Shown here: positions 41,957 to 51,109 of the stretch, piece by piece
How the letters are laid out: every line of letters begins with the position of its first letter
Numbering within the stretch: the stretch's first letter is position 1
Assembly: GCA_003452395.1 (NCBI GenBank)
Contig: DMOI01000047.1
Location: forward strand, 1-55,446
Direction: 5' to 3'
Source: Clostridiales bacterium
Lineage (GTDB): Bacteria > Bacillota > Clostridia > Lachnospirales > UBA12420
Length of the DNA: 55,446 nt
The notes under the pieces: model-generated
What the model saw: only the letters and a program-made list of their open reading frames with translations
The model's database searches: none
Told to the model about the DNA's origin: nothing
Position numbers and translations under genes: made by a program

Positions 41957-42498
41957 AATTCCAATATTGTTATTTTGGTTGTTTTAAAGTCTTTGATCTT
42001 ATTAATTTTAAATTTTTCATTATTATCCCATGTTTCTCCTTGGGATGATTCTATTACAATATAACATTCTGTTTTTAATATATCACATTCTGTTATTTTT
42101 TTCAAGGAAAAATTTATTAATCCTTTATTATATGGTGGGTCCAAAAATATAATATCAAATTTTTGTCCTTCACTAACTAGTTTGTTGATAGCGTCTTCTA
42201 TTTTCAAATTATATATATTTGCTTTATCTATCAGTTTTGTGTGAACTAAGTTTTCCTTTATAATCTGCGTACATTTCGGATTACTATCCACAAATACTGA
42301 ACTGTTTGCACCGCGACTCAAGGCTTCTATACCTATAGCACCAGACCCGCTAAACAAATCTAAAAAATCTATACCCCTTAAATCCATTGGCATAATATTA
42401 AACAATGTCTCTTTTATCCTATCAGTTGTAGGCCTAGTATCTTGCCCCTCTATCGTCTTCAAATTATGCCTTCGAGCACTTCCCGAAATAACACGCAC
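41944..42498 (-). CDS. rsmD: 16S rRNA (guanine-966-N2) methyltransferase RsmD
   Basis: The protein has 184 aa and methylates G966 of 16S rRNA. It shows VISGSARRHNL, DTRPTTDRIKETLFNIM, the AdoMet motif FLDLFSGSGAIGIEALSRGA and catalytic FLDPPY. I prefer the GTG at 42498 (AGAGAG 8 nt upstream; fits the usual N-terminus VRVISG); GTG at 42507 is possible. The usual neighbour coaD is missing; the coiled-coil gene follows instead. The last five codons come from a repeat element. Confidence 0.92.
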   Translation of the reverse strand: MRVISGSARRHNLKTIEGQDTRPTTDRIKETLFNIMPMDLRGIDFLDLFSGSGAIGIEALSRGANSSVFVDSNPKCTQIIKENLVHTKLIDKANIYNLKIEDAINKLVSEGQKFDIIFLDPPYNKGLINFSLKKITECDILKTECYIVIESSQGETWDNNEKFKINKIKDFKTTKITILELNNK

Positions 42499-42610
42499 TA
42501 AAATCACTCTCTCTATCTCTTATTTATTATCTTATTTACATTTTACTAATAAATTCATGAAAAGTCAATAAAAACGCGTAAATTATTACAAATTTACCCG
42601 TTTTATCTTT

Positions 42611-43639
42611 TTATTTCCAATCTACATGATTTATATTTTCAATATCATCTGTCAATTCTTCTTTCTTTCGTCTTTGCATAAGCATATTTACCATTTCCTT
42701 TGCACCTACATTCTCAAAAAGCACTTTATTTACTGCTTCTATTATTGGCACATCTAAATCGAATTTTTGTGCTAGATTATATGCTGTTCTTGCAGAATTC
42801 ACACCTTCAACCACCATTTTAACCTCAGCAAGTGCTTCTTTCATACTATACCCTTTTCCAAGTAATATACCCATTCTTCTGTTTCTGCTATGCATACTGT
42901 TACATGTAACAATCAGGTCACCAAAACCAGTAAGTCCATAAAAAGTTCTTTGGTCTCCTCCCATAGCTATACCTATTTTAGTTATTTCGAGTAATCCTCT
43001 CGTCATAAGTGCTGCTTTCGTGTTATCTCCTAATTCTAGACCGTCTGCCATACCTGCAGCAAGTGCAATAATGTTTTTGAGAGCACCACCTAGTTCGACA
43101 CCCACCATATCTGGATTTATGTACACTCTAAAAGTTTCACCCATAAACGTATCTTGCAAAAGTTTTGCTATCAGCTTCTTTTTAGTGGTTATAACACATG
43201 TCGTAGGTATGCCTTTTGCTACTTCCTCTGCATGACTAGGCCCCGAAAGAGCGGCTATCTCGTTTTCTGGCATTAGTTCACTAGCTATATCAGTCATGGT
43301 CATAAATGTATTTTCCTCTATGCCCTTTGATGCAATAATAACTATTTGCTCCTTAGTAATATATCTTGCAATATTTTTTAAATTTTCTCTCATAGCCACT
43401 GATGGAACAGCTACAACCAATATATCTTTTCCACTCATAATCCGTTCTAAATCACTACTTATTTCAACATCTATAGGTATATTTATATCTTTTAAATTTT
43501 TATTTTCATGTGTTTTATTCATTTCTGTTGCTTCTTCTTCTCTCCACGTCCAAATAGAAACCTTATGTCCATTATTATGTAACATTAAACCAAGTGCAGT
43601 TCCCCAAGTACCTGCTCCAACAATAGCTATTTTTTTCAT
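42611..43639 (-). CDS. gpsA: Glycerol-3-phosphate dehydrogenase [NAD(P)+]
   Basis: GpsA (342 aa) makes sn-glycerol 3-phosphate for phospholipids. The nucleotide-binding loop is GAGTWGTALG. Other signatures are ASKGIEENTFMTMTDI, ALSGPSHAEEVAKGIPTTCV and GVELGGALKNIIALAAGMAD with the catalytic Lys, then GLTGFGDLIVTCNS. GGAGG lies 6 nt before the ATG. It follows plsY in one operon, so acyl-acceptor supply and first acylation are grouped. Confidence 0.96.
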   Translation of the reverse strand: MKKIAIVGAGTWGTALGLMLHNNGHKVSIWTWREEEATEMNKTHENKNLKDINIPIDVEISSDLERIMSGKDILVVAVPSVAMRENLKNIARYITKEQIVIIASKGIEENTFMTMTDIASELMPENEIAALSGPSHAEEVAKGIPTTCVITTKKKLIAKLLQDTFMGETFRVYINPDMVGVELGGALKNIIALAAGMADGLELGDNTKAALMTRGLLEITKIGIAMGGDQRTFYGLTGFGDLIVTCNSMHSRNRRMGILLGKGYSMKEALAEVKMVVEGVNSARTAYNLAQKFDLDVPIIEAVNKVLFENVGAKEMVNMLMQRRKKEELTDDIENINHVDWK

Positions 43640-43671
43640 ATGTTACCTCCGTTTTATTATATTAACGCTGC

Positions 43672-44277
43672 TTACTTTTTACCTATTTTTGATTCTTTTC
43701 CTGCCAGTAATCTTTTTACATTGTCTTTATGTTTATAAACAGTTATAACTGCTAGTATTACTGTAAATACGATGTACGGTTCATTTTTATCTAGTACTAC
43801 AAATAAAATCGGTATTAGTATTGATGTTAAAATTGATGCAAGAGATACATACCTAGTTGTTGCCATAATGGTTAATATAAATACACCTGACATAAGTGCT
43901 ATCCAGAAATTCATTACTGCTAGTACTCCAAATATTGAAGCAACACCTTTACCTCCTCTAAAGTTTAAAAATACTGGCCAATTATGTCCGAGTATAACCC
44001 CAGCGGCAGTAAAAACTACTATTATTCTATCGTCAACTGCATTTGCAAAAAGATACTTTGCAAGCAGTATCGCAAACACACTCTTGAAAAAATCTCCCAA
44101 AAGAGTGACAAACCCTGCTTTCCAGCCTAGCACTCTTATTGTATTTGTCATTCCTGCATTTCCGCTTCCAAAGTCTCTTATATCTGTTTTTTTAATAAAT
44201 TTTCCAACTATATATCCTGTAACAAAGCAACCAAATAAATATCCAATAAGCAAACCACTAAAATAATTAAAAAACAT
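43672..44277 (-). CDS. plsY: Acyl-phosphate:glycerol-3-phosphate acyltransferase PlsY
   Basis: The protein has 201 aa and five to six helices. PlsY transfers acyl groups from acyl-phosphate to glycerol 3-phosphate at the membrane. The three loops are visible: DIRDFGSGNAGMTNTIRVLG, GHNWPVFLNFRGGKGVASIF and a final KHKDNVKRLLAGKES. It sits between der and gpsA, a common Firmicute order. Confidence 0.95.
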   Translation of the reverse strand: MFFNYFSGLLIGYLFGCFVTGYIVGKFIKKTDIRDFGSGNAGMTNTIRVLGWKAGFVTLLGDFFKSVFAILLAKYLFANAVDDRIIVVFTAAGVILGHNWPVFLNFRGGKGVASIFGVLAVMNFWIALMSGVFILTIMATTRYVSLASILTSILIPILFVVLDKNEPYIVFTVILAVITVYKHKDNVKRLLAGKESKIGKK

Positions 44278-44296
44278 TTATTCTCCTCCCTAAAAA

Positions 44297-45616
44297 TTAT
44301 TCATTTTCTCCTCGTTGTCGAATAATAAAATGTACTGGCGTACCATCAAATCCAAAAGAGTCCCTAAATCTATTTTCTATATATCTTATATACGAAAAGT
44401 GTGCGAGTTCCCTATCATTTACAAACAAAACAAAAGTAGGAGGCTTAATTGTTGCCTGTGTTCCATAAAAAATCTTGAGTCTGCGTCCTTTGTCATTTGG
44501 TGGTTCATTCATAGCCAATGCTTCAACTAGAACCTCATTTAACATACCTGTACTTATCCTTTTTGTTTGATTTTTATGAATCTCTTTTATTGTTTCAAAA
44601 AGTTTATCTATTCTTTGACCCGTAAGTGCTGAGATAAAAACCTTTTTAGAATATGACATAAAAGCAAATTCTCTGTCAATTTCTTTTAAAAATTTATTCA
44701 TAGTTTTATCATCTTTTTCTACTGCATCCCATTTGTTAACAGCTATAATTATTCCTTTACCTTTATCATGAGCCATGCCAATAATCTTTGTATCTTGTTC
44801 ACTCACGCCTTCCGTCGCATCTATAAGGAGGATGGCTATATCTGCTCTTTCTATAGCTGCCATAGCCCTTATTACGCTATACCTTTCTATCGCTTCTGTA
44901 ACCTTGCTTCTTCTTCTGATGCCTGCGGTGTCGATAAATAAATACTTATCTTCACCTATTTTTGCATAAGTATCTATTGCGTCCCTCGTTGTACCCGCAA
45001 TCTCACTTACTATTAGTCTATCTTCTTTTAGTATTTTATTTATAAGGGAAGATTTACCTACATTCGGTTTACCAACTACAGCTATTTTCATTACCTCTTC
45101 ATCAAAATCTTCTTCTTGCTCATTTGGAAAATGTTCTGCTACCCTTTCTAACATATCACCTAGTCCTAATTTTTGCCCTGCCGATACAGGCATCGGATCC
45201 CCGAGACCTAGATTGAAAAACTCATATAACCCCGTTGTATTAGACATATCATCTATCTTGTTTACAACAAGCACTATAGGTTTGTTAGATTTTCTAAGTA
45301 TTGTAGCCACTCCAAAATCAGCATCAACAATACCCTGTTTAACATCAACTACAAATATTATTACATCTGCCGTTTCTATTGCTATCTGAGCTTGCCTTTT
45401 CATCTGTTTTAAAATGATGTCATCTGTTTTAGGCTCTATACCTCCTGTATCTATTACTATAAAATCCCTGCCTAACCATTCTGATTCTCCGTATATCCTA
45501 TCCCTTGTGACTCCTGGCGTGTCATCTACTATCGCTACCATGTCTCCAACGAGTCTATTAAACAATGTAGATTTTCCAACATTAGGACGCCCAACTATCG
45601 CAACTATCGGTTTCAT
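44297..45616 (-). CDS. der: Ribosome biogenesis GTPase Der (EngA)
   Basis: The protein has 439 aa and two tandem GTPase domains, a hallmark of Der, which assists 50S assembly. Domain 1: GRPNVGKST (8-16), DTPGVTRDR, NKID. Domain 2: GKPNVGKSS (about 180), DTAGIRRRSK, NKWD. A C-terminal KH-like domain ends with RDSFGFDGTPVHFIIRQRG. Nothing is missing. Confidence 0.97.
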   Translation of the reverse strand: MKPIVAIVGRPNVGKSTLFNRLVGDMVAIVDDTPGVTRDRIYGESEWLGRDFIVIDTGGIEPKTDDIILKQMKRQAQIAIETADVIIFVVDVKQGIVDADFGVATILRKSNKPIVLVVNKIDDMSNTTGLYEFFNLGLGDPMPVSAGQKLGLGDMLERVAEHFPNEQEEDFDEEVMKIAVVGKPNVGKSSLINKILKEDRLIVSEIAGTTRDAIDTYAKIGEDKYLFIDTAGIRRRSKVTEAIERYSVIRAMAAIERADIAILLIDATEGVSEQDTKIIGMAHDKGKGIIIAVNKWDAVEKDDKTMNKFLKEIDREFAFMSYSKKVFISALTGQRIDKLFETIKEIHKNQTKRISTGMLNEVLVEALAMNEPPNDKGRRLKIFYGTQATIKPPTFVLFVNDRELAHFSYIRYIENRFRDSFGFDGTPVHFIIRQRGENE

Positions 45617-45654
45617 TATATTCCTCCTTCTTTCTGATGTTAGCTTTTATCTCT

Positions 45655-45690
45655 GCAACTTTCAACTTTCATCTTTCAATTTTCAACTTT
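45655..45690. repeat. Low-complexity AAGTTGAAA-type repeat, copy 1
   Basis: The run reads TGCAACTTTCAACTTTCATC and then TTTCAATTTTCAACTTTTAT on the plus strand. It forms the last codons (KVEN) and stop of thiI. A related inverted repeat is at 49953-50013. Confidence 0.5.
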
Positions 45691-46857
45691 TATAACTTCT
45701 ATCCCCTCAACTGCCTCACTTATTAGTTCTTCTAGCTTGTCCATCTTTTGTTCTTCTTTTATTATGATGTCAAGTCTTGGCTTTGTTTGTGGATGTTTCG
45801 CCACAAATATGGTACAACAATCTTCATAAGGTAAGATAGATGTATTATACGTATCTATTTTCTTAGCTATCTGCATTATTTCTTCCTTATCAAAACCAAT
45901 TAATGGTCTAAATACAGGGATACTTACTGCATCATTTGTGGCATATATACTTTGCATAGTTTGACTTGCTACCTGTCCAACACTTTCACCAGTTATTATG
46001 GCATATGCACCATCTCTTTTTGCTATTATTTCTGATATTTTAAACATTACTCTTCTCATAATTATCGTTAATGCTTCATATTTACATTTTTCCCTCATAT
46101 GTAACTGTAAATTTGTAAAAGGCACCACATAAAGCGTCATATTCCCTGTATATTTTGAGACTTTTTTAGCTAAATCTATAACCTTTTGCTTTGCTCTCTC
46201 ACTTGTATATGGGGAGCTATGGAAATATACAGCATCTATTACTGCCCCCCTTTTTCCTATCATCCACGCTGCTACTGGGCTATCAATTCCACCTGATAGC
46301 ATCACAAGGGCTTTATCATTAGTGCCAACCGGCAGACCACCTATACCTGCCACTAGATTCGAATATATATACACTTCATCTCTTACCTCAATGCGTAATA
46401 CAAATTCAGGAGTATTCACATCAACAGTAAGATTATCTGTATTGTTAAAAATATATCCTCCTACTTCACTAGCAATTTGTTGCGACACTACTTTATAACT
46501 TTTATCAGCCCTTTTAGCTACTATTTTAAATCTCAATTTTTTTCCTTCTGTGGCTTCTTTCGCATGCATCAAAGCAATATCTTTTATGTTTTCTAAGGAT
46601 TTATCTTTTGTCCTGTAAACTTTGGCAACTCCTACAACGCCAAAAGTATTACGAATCTTTTCTATTAACGTTTCATCATAATGTGTGTCAAACTCTATAG
46701 GCTCAACTAGGATTTGGCTAAGATTTTTCCTTACTTTAAAATCGCCTAAATCCTTTATATTATTTTTTATGTTATCAACTAATTTATCTTCAAAAATATA
46801 TTTATTTCTGCCTTTTACCCATATCTCTCCATATTTTGCTAGATAAATATTATCCAT
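45676..46857 (-). CDS. thiI: tRNA 4-thiouridine synthase ThiI
   Basis: The protein has 393 aa. The ferredoxin-like/THUMP N-terminus (YLAKYGEIWVKGRNKYIFED) is followed by a PP-loop ATPase (VMLSGGIDSPVAAWMIGKRG near residue 180) and the motif ALTIIMRRVMFKI. No C-terminal rhodanese domain is present, so sulfur relay must use another route, as in Bacillus, where a dedicated cysteine desulfurase NifZ supplies it. The adjacent desulfurase fits that role. The ATG at 46857 is preferred over an upstream TTG. Confidence 0.94.
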   Translation of the reverse strand: MDNIYLAKYGEIWVKGRNKYIFEDKLVDNIKNNIKDLGDFKVRKNLSQILVEPIEFDTHYDETLIEKIRNTFGVVGVAKVYRTKDKSLENIKDIALMHAKEATEGKKLRFKIVAKRADKSYKVVSQQIASEVGGYIFNNTDNLTVDVNTPEFVLRIEVRDEVYIYSNLVAGIGGLPVGTNDKALVMLSGGIDSPVAAWMIGKRGAVIDAVYFHSSPYTSERAKQKVIDLAKKVSKYTGNMTLYVVPFTNLQLHMREKCKYEALTIIMRRVMFKISEIIAKRDGAYAIITGESVGQVASQTMQSIYATNDAVSIPVFRPLIGFDKEEIMQIAKKIDTYNTSILPYEDCCTIFVAKHPQTKPRLDIIIKEEQKMDKLEELISEAVEGIEVIKVEN

Positions 46858-46880
46858 TGTTGTCAATCCTTTCAATTATC

Positions 46881-48050
46881 TTATCCTCTTAAAACTTTCC
46901 TTATACTTTCAACGGATTTTGCTATATTATCCGTAATATAGGGTATATCGTCCACATAATTATCAGGTGAGAAACTCAACCTTACAGTACCATATATTTC
47001 ATTATCTGTCAATCCTATTGAACTTAGTGTTTTACTTAAATCAGTTTTTTTAGCTGCGCAGGCAGAGCCAGTAGATATATATATACCCACGTCTGATAGC
47101 GAATGTAATAATGCTTCACCTTTTATGTCTTTAAATTTTAAACTTAAAATATGAGGTGCAGATTTATCAATTTCAGGTCCATTTATATACACATCCTTCA
47201 CCTTTTTAAATATTTCACTTACAAGTTTTGTTTTAAACTCCATCATTTTTTCAGTATTAACATTCAGATTTTTATATGTCTGCTTAGTTGTTTCACCTAA
47301 GGCAACAATACCAGAGGTATTCTCAGTACCTGAGCGTAGACCACCTTCTTGACCACCACCATAAATTATCGGAGTTATCCTAACTCCCTTTCGCACATAT
47401 AGTGCTCCAATACCTTTAGGCGCATGAATTTTATGCCCACTTATACTCATCAAATCAATTTTTTCCCTATCTACATTTATAATATACTTCCCAAATGCTT
47501 GAATAGCATCTACATGAAAATATGTTTTAACATTTTTTTTCTTTATTATACTACCCAATTTCTCTATATTCTGTTTTGTTCCTATCTCATTATTTACATA
47601 CATAATACTTACAAGTATAGTATTATCATTAACTGCATCTTTAAGTTCTTCTTCGTTTACATATCCTTCTTTATCTACATTTAGATATGTAACATTAAAC
47701 CCTTCTTCTTCAAGATTTTTAAACACATTACGCACTGACGAATGTTCTATTTTTGTAGTAATAATATGATTTCCTCTTTTTTTGTTTGCTTTGCTTACAC
47801 CTCGTATCGCCAGGTTATTTGCTTCTGTTCCACCTGATGTAAAATATATCTCATCCTCATAGCACAAGACTGCTTTTGCTATTATTTGTGCCGCTTCTCT
47901 AATCATATTATCCGATTCTAAACCTTTATTGTGCATCGAAGATGGATTTCCATAAAACTCAGTACACATATCTATTATTCTTTTCATTACTTTATCTGAT
48001 GTTTTTGTTGTAGCAGCATTATCCAAATAAATTTCCCTTACCACTTCCAT
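46881..48050 (-). CDS. Cysteine desulfurase (IscS/NifS family, thiI-linked)
   Basis: The protein has 389 aa. PLP fold: YLDNAATTKTS, TSGGTEANNLAIRG, HVDAIQAFGKY and the Lys-bearing SISGHKIHAPKGIGALYVRK. The catalytic Cys is in STGSACAAKKTDLSKTL near residue 325, with the short loop of the class that pairs with specific acceptors. It lies 24 nt upstream of thiI, so it is probably a NifZ-like sulfur donor for 4-thiouridine. Confidence 0.94.
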   Translation of the reverse strand: MEVVREIYLDNAATTKTSDKVMKRIIDMCTEFYGNPSSMHNKGLESDNMIREAAQIIAKAVLCYEDEIYFTSGGTEANNLAIRGVSKANKKRGNHIITTKIEHSSVRNVFKNLEEEGFNVTYLNVDKEGYVNEEELKDAVNDNTILVSIMYVNNEIGTKQNIEKLGSIIKKKNVKTYFHVDAIQAFGKYIINVDREKIDLMSISGHKIHAPKGIGALYVRKGVRITPIIYGGGQEGGLRSGTENTSGIVALGETTKQTYKNLNVNTEKMMEFKTKLVSEIFKKVKDVYINGPEIDKSAPHILSLKFKDIKGEALLHSLSDVGIYISTGSACAAKKTDLSKTLSSIGLTDNEIYGTVRLSFSPDNYVDDIPYITDNIAKSVESIRKVLRG

Positions 48051-48054
48051 AAGT

Positions 48055-48426
48055 CTAACCTTCCTTTCTTACCATATGTCTTCCTAAATATTCATTAATT
48101 CGTGATTCTTCCATACTCGAAAGATGCAAATACCTACATTTATAAATATAATCATCCTGTTCTTCTATAATATCCGCAATTTCCGCAACTAATACTATCT
48201 TATATTCATCATTTAAAACCAGCTCAAAGCAAAAAGACATCTTCTTTTTAAGACAAAAAAATGTTCTAAACTCTATTCCATGTTTAGTTATACTTTGTAT
48301 TTCTATATCTAGCTTGTTAGATAGATTTAACTCTTCACCACTTGGTTTAAATATATGCAAAATTACAGTACTTATAGTACTATCAAGTACCAATTCATTT
48401 TCCACATTATTTTTCTCTTCTGACAT
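48055..48426 (-). CDS. PilZ-like domain protein
   Basis: The protein has 123 aa from the ATG at 48426 (GGGGGG 7 nt upstream). The arrangement IEIQSITKHGIEFRTFFCLK, then FCFELVLNDEYKIVLVAEIA and YIYKCRYLHLS resembles a PilZ beta barrel, but the RxxxR c-di-GMP motif is not clear. It lies 4 nt before the desulfurase, whose ribosome-binding site is inside it, so co-translation is likely. The function is uncertain. Confidence 0.5.
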   Translation of the reverse strand: MSEEKNNVENELVLDSTISTVILHIFKPSGEELNLSNKLDIEIQSITKHGIEFRTFFCLKKKMSFCFELVLNDEYKIVLVAEIADIIEEQDDYIYKCRYLHLSSMEESRINEYLGRHMVRKEG

Positions 48427-48448
48427 TTTTATACCCCCCGAATCAATG

Positions 48449-48540
48449 AACAAAGTACAAATTACAAACAGTCACATTTAAATTGCTTTGTAATTTATAT
48501 TTTTCTTCTTTGTTATTTGTACTTTGTACTTTGTACTCTG
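48449..48540. repeat. Intergenic inverted repeat of ACAAAGTACAAATAACAAAG type, copy 2
   Basis: The left part (48449-48468, AACAAAGTACAAATTACAAA) and the right part (48507-48540, TTCTTTGTTATTTGTACTTT and on) are complementary around an inner stem (TTGTAATTT). As in copy 1 it lies just upstream of a GGGGG(G)TAT(T)AAAAATG start. It fills the gap between the permease stop and the PilZ-like gene. Confidence 0.7.
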
Positions 48541-49728
48541 TTACTCTTTATCTAATGTTATTATATGCTGAGTAAATTTTTTTTTATATTTTTTTTCTAC
48601 CTGTTTATCAAATATTACTTTTAAAACTGCAAATGTAGGAACTCCCAAAAATATACCTATAATTCCAAACATAGCACCACCTATAACTGTTGCAATTATT
48701 ATATTTATGGGTTTTAGTCCCAAAGTATCTCCAAGCACCATTGGTTCAAATATATTACCATCTAACTGCTGCAAAATCAAAATAAATACTCCTACCCATA
48801 TAGCTTTTACAAAACCATCTTGAAGTAAACATAATATCACGACAGGCACGGCACCAATTATAGGTCCAAAAAATGGTATCATATTCGAAACACCAATCAC
48901 AAATCCACCTAAAAGAGCATATTTTAGATCAAAGGCAAGAAATCCAAGAAAAGCAAGAGTCCCAACTATAGTTGAATCCACAGCCTTACCCATTATAAAT
49001 TTCTCAAACACATTATCTGCAAGATTTATAAAATTTATTAATTTTTTAGCTATACTTCTTGTGCTAAACGTAATAATCATTTTTTTAATATTTCTATAAA
49101 TATCTTCCTTATCTATTAATATGTAAACAGCTAATATTATGCCAATAAATATTATAAGTATATCTTTTGCTTTTTCCCAAATATCAAGAGATATGTTTTT
49201 AATTTCATTTGGGCTACCAGTTATTTTATGCACTTTATCTTCAAAAAAAGTTTTAATTTTATCATAGTCTAACCCTAAATCAATACTATAATTGTTTAAT
49301 ATATTATCATTAAAATTAGCAATCTGATTTGGCATGTTATTAATAAATTCCTTACCACTAACAATAATTTGTGGTATTATGTAATTCAGCACACCAAATA
49401 AAAACATACCGATTATAATTATAACTGTGAAAACAGATGAAGTTCTTATAAATTTGGCGTTTTGTTCTTCCCCATCTATCTTTTTACTAAAAATTTTATA
49501 ATAAATTTTCTTCTCGATAAAGTTTACAGAAGGCTTTAACACAAAAGCTATCGCCAAAGCGTATATAAGCGGAGTTAAAACATCAATTATAAAAAATAAT
49601 GTTGACATAAAAAAATTATATATAATATCTATATGCCCTATTACTTTCTCAAATAATATAGCAACGCAAATCACTAGCGTAGCATATATTGCATATATTG
49701 CATACTCCGTCTTTAAAAATCTTTTCAT
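48541..49728 (-). CDS. AI-2E family transporter (YtvI/PerM-like permease)
   Basis: The protein has 395 aa, seven or eight helices and a large extracytoplasmic segment between helices 3 and 4 (residues 115-175). The C-terminal signature GFVIGVSNMIPFFGPIIGAV, then GNIFEPMVLGDTLGLKPINI, is typical. Family members export small solutes or act as Na+/H+ antiporters; the substrate is unknown. The stop codon abuts repeat copy 2. Confidence 0.88.
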   Translation of the reverse strand: MKRFLKTEYAIYAIYATLVICVAILFEKVIGHIDIIYNFFMSTLFFIIDVLTPLIYALAIAFVLKPSVNFIEKKIYYKIFSKKIDGEEQNAKFIRTSSVFTVIIIIGMFLFGVLNYIIPQIIVSGKEFINNMPNQIANFNDNILNNYSIDLGLDYDKIKTFFEDKVHKITGSPNEIKNISLDIWEKAKDILIIFIGIILAVYILIDKEDIYRNIKKMIITFSTRSIAKKLINFINLADNVFEKFIMGKAVDSTIVGTLAFLGFLAFDLKYALLGGFVIGVSNMIPFFGPIIGAVPVVILCLLQDGFVKAIWVGVFILILQQLDGNIFEPMVLGDTLGLKPINIIIATVIGGAMFGIIGIFLGVPTFAVLKVIFDKQVEKKYKKKFTQHIITLDKE

Positions 49729-49797
49729 ATGTAAAAACCTCCATTTTAATGTCTACTATCTATTTTATAAGATTTATAAACAAATTGCAATAAGTAT

Positions 49798-49826
49798 TTG
49801 ACAAAATTAAAAAATTAATTTATAAT
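49798..49826 (+). promoter_or_regulatory. Consensus promoter of the tRNA pair
   Basis: TTGACA (49798-49803) and TATAAT (49821-49826) with a 17-bp spacer, 37 bp before tRNA-Lys. Confidence 0.85.
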
Positions 49827-49862
49827 ATAACATATAGCGTTTTAACAAACTATTGATACAAC

Positions 49863-49935
49863 GTACTATTAGCTCAGTTGGTAGAGCAGCAGACTCTTAA
49901 TCTGATGGTCCGGGGTTCGACCCCCCGATGGTGCA
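49863..49935 (+). tRNA. tRNA-Lys (anticodon CTT)
   Basis: Acceptor arms GTACTAT/ATGGTGC pair. D-arm GCTCAGTTGGTAGAGC, anticodon loop CTCTTAA (anticodon CTT) and T-arm CGGGGTTCGACCCCCCG are canonical. CCA is not encoded. Confidence 0.95.
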
Positions 49936-49952
49936 CTTAATAAGTTAAAAGC

Positions 49953-50013
49953 GGAAAGGTGAGAGTTGAAAGTTCTTTTAACTTTACACTTTCAATTTTC
50001 ACCTTTCAACTTT
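49953..50013. repeat. Inverted AAGTTGAAA-type repeat between the two tRNA genes
   Basis: GAAAGGTGAGAGTTGAAAGT and the downstream ACTTTACACTTTCAATTTTC, then ACCTTTC, pair over about 25 bp with mismatches. The element would form a hairpin in the tRNA precursor and may guide processing. Confidence 0.6.
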
Positions 50014-50018
50014 TCCAA

Positions 50019-50102
50019 GCGCCTTTGGCGGAACTGGCAGACGCACAGGACTAAGGATCCTGTGTCCAGAAGGACATGAGGGTTCGAGTCCCTTGAGGCG
50101 CA
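50019..50102 (+). tRNA. tRNA-Leu (anticodon AAG)
   Basis: An 84-nt class II tRNA with acceptor GCGCCTT/GAGGCGC, anticodon stem CAGGA/TCCTG, loop CTAAGGA (anticodon AAG), a long variable arm TGTCCAGAAGGACA and a T-arm with GGTTCGAGTCCC. CCA is not encoded. Bases 50045-50102 are repeated exactly at 51774-51831. Confidence 0.93.
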
Positions 50103-50114
50103 GTACTAATAGGA

Positions 50115-50149
50115 TAAGGGTTTCAAACACATTGAACCCTTATTTTTTT
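50115..50149 (+). terminator. Terminator of the tRNA operon
   Basis: AAGGGTT (50116-50122) pairs with AACCCTT (50135-50141), followed by ATTTTTTT. Confidence 0.85.
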
Positions 50150-50512
50150 GTTACCACAGGACTAATCTTTTAAGCTATTAATCTCTAGATAACAAAACCC
50201 TAATTTTCTTGATTTAATACTTTAGGATACTTTTAAAAATTAAAGATTTATCTTGAATTTCATCAAAATATCATATATAGTAGATTAAATTGGGCAATCT
50301 TTTCTTTCCAAAGCATTTTCGAATTTATCAATATTTTTATTGCTTTTCATGAGATAAACCCTTCTGTTAGGTCATTCTGCACAGTATAATAATATTATAA
50401 AAGTGCGTTTCTTCGTGCTCATAAGCAGTTTTCGTTGAACATTTCGTATGATTTTCAGCTACTATAGGAGGGTGCAAGACTCAAGTAAATTAATATACTA
50501 GGGGGTAATAAT

Positions 50513-50587
50513 ATGATTGAATCAAAAAAAGGTATTAAAATTGATGGAATACTTTTTGAAAATGTAAATAACTATTCACTAAGCTAA
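50513..50587 (+). CDS. Possible 24-aa peptide or gene remnant
   Basis: ATG at 50513 follows AGGGGG with 7-nt spacing and runs 24 codons (IESKKGIKIDGILFENVNNY and four more). It may be a truncated gene start. A second remnant-like 21-codon frame starting MKSNKNIDKF lies on the minus strand around 50287-50352. The rest of 50150-50668 shows no gene. Confidence 0.25.
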   Translation: MIESKKGIKIDGILFENVNNYSLS

Positions 50588-50668
50588 TAGCTATGGATAT
50601 AGGATAAAAAATTCATCTTAACTACGTAGTCAAGATAAACCATTTTACACAGTTTAAATTACCTCTCT

Positions 50669-51109
50669 TCAATCAGGCAACTCCCCGTCTTCGTAAGCTA
50701 TATATAAGTACTCTGGACTTTTAAAGTAAACTACTGCGTTATAATCATTTATTTTTTCTGCCAACCAAGAGTTATAAACACTTATTAGATTGGCTATAAT
50801 ATCCCCTTTTTGGCTTGCTATTAGGCTCATATACACATAACCTATGTCACCGTAAAATGGTATTTTATATTTGCCGCTTCCTACATTATCATAGGTACTC
50901 TTTCTTATTCTATATTTCTTTATATATTCATCTGCTACCGCTTCTATATTATCACTATGTAATATACCTGCAAAATCATATATATGTTTCAACCCCTCGT
51001 AACCTATTTTATTTACTACTGTGTTTCTCCTAGTTAGCTGTTTTCGTCCTATAAACTCTATTAGGCAACATAAGTATAATATATTATTGTCGTAGCTATA
51101 TCCTGTCAT
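50669..51109 (-). CDS. Partner protein of the DUF3990 gene, unknown family
   Basis: The protein has 146 aa. It begins inside the end of the DUF3990 gene (ATGA overlap), so the two are translated together. Landmarks are YLCCLIEFIGRKQLTRRNTV, then YDFAGILHSDNIEAVADEYI and a terminal EYLYIAYEDGELPD. I recall similar proteins beside DUF3990 genes in gut Firmicutes but cannot name the family. It is helical, with no membrane segment. As the coupled partner of an ADP-ribosyltransferase-like protein it may be an antitoxin or immunity protein. Confidence 0.7.
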   Translation of the reverse strand: MTGYSYDNNILYLCCLIEFIGRKQLTRRNTVVNKIGYEGLKHIYDFAGILHSDNIEAVADEYIKKYRIRKSTYDNVGSGKYKIPFYGDIGYVYMSLIASQKGDIIANLISVYNSWLAEKINDYNAVVYFKSPEYLYIAYEDGELPD

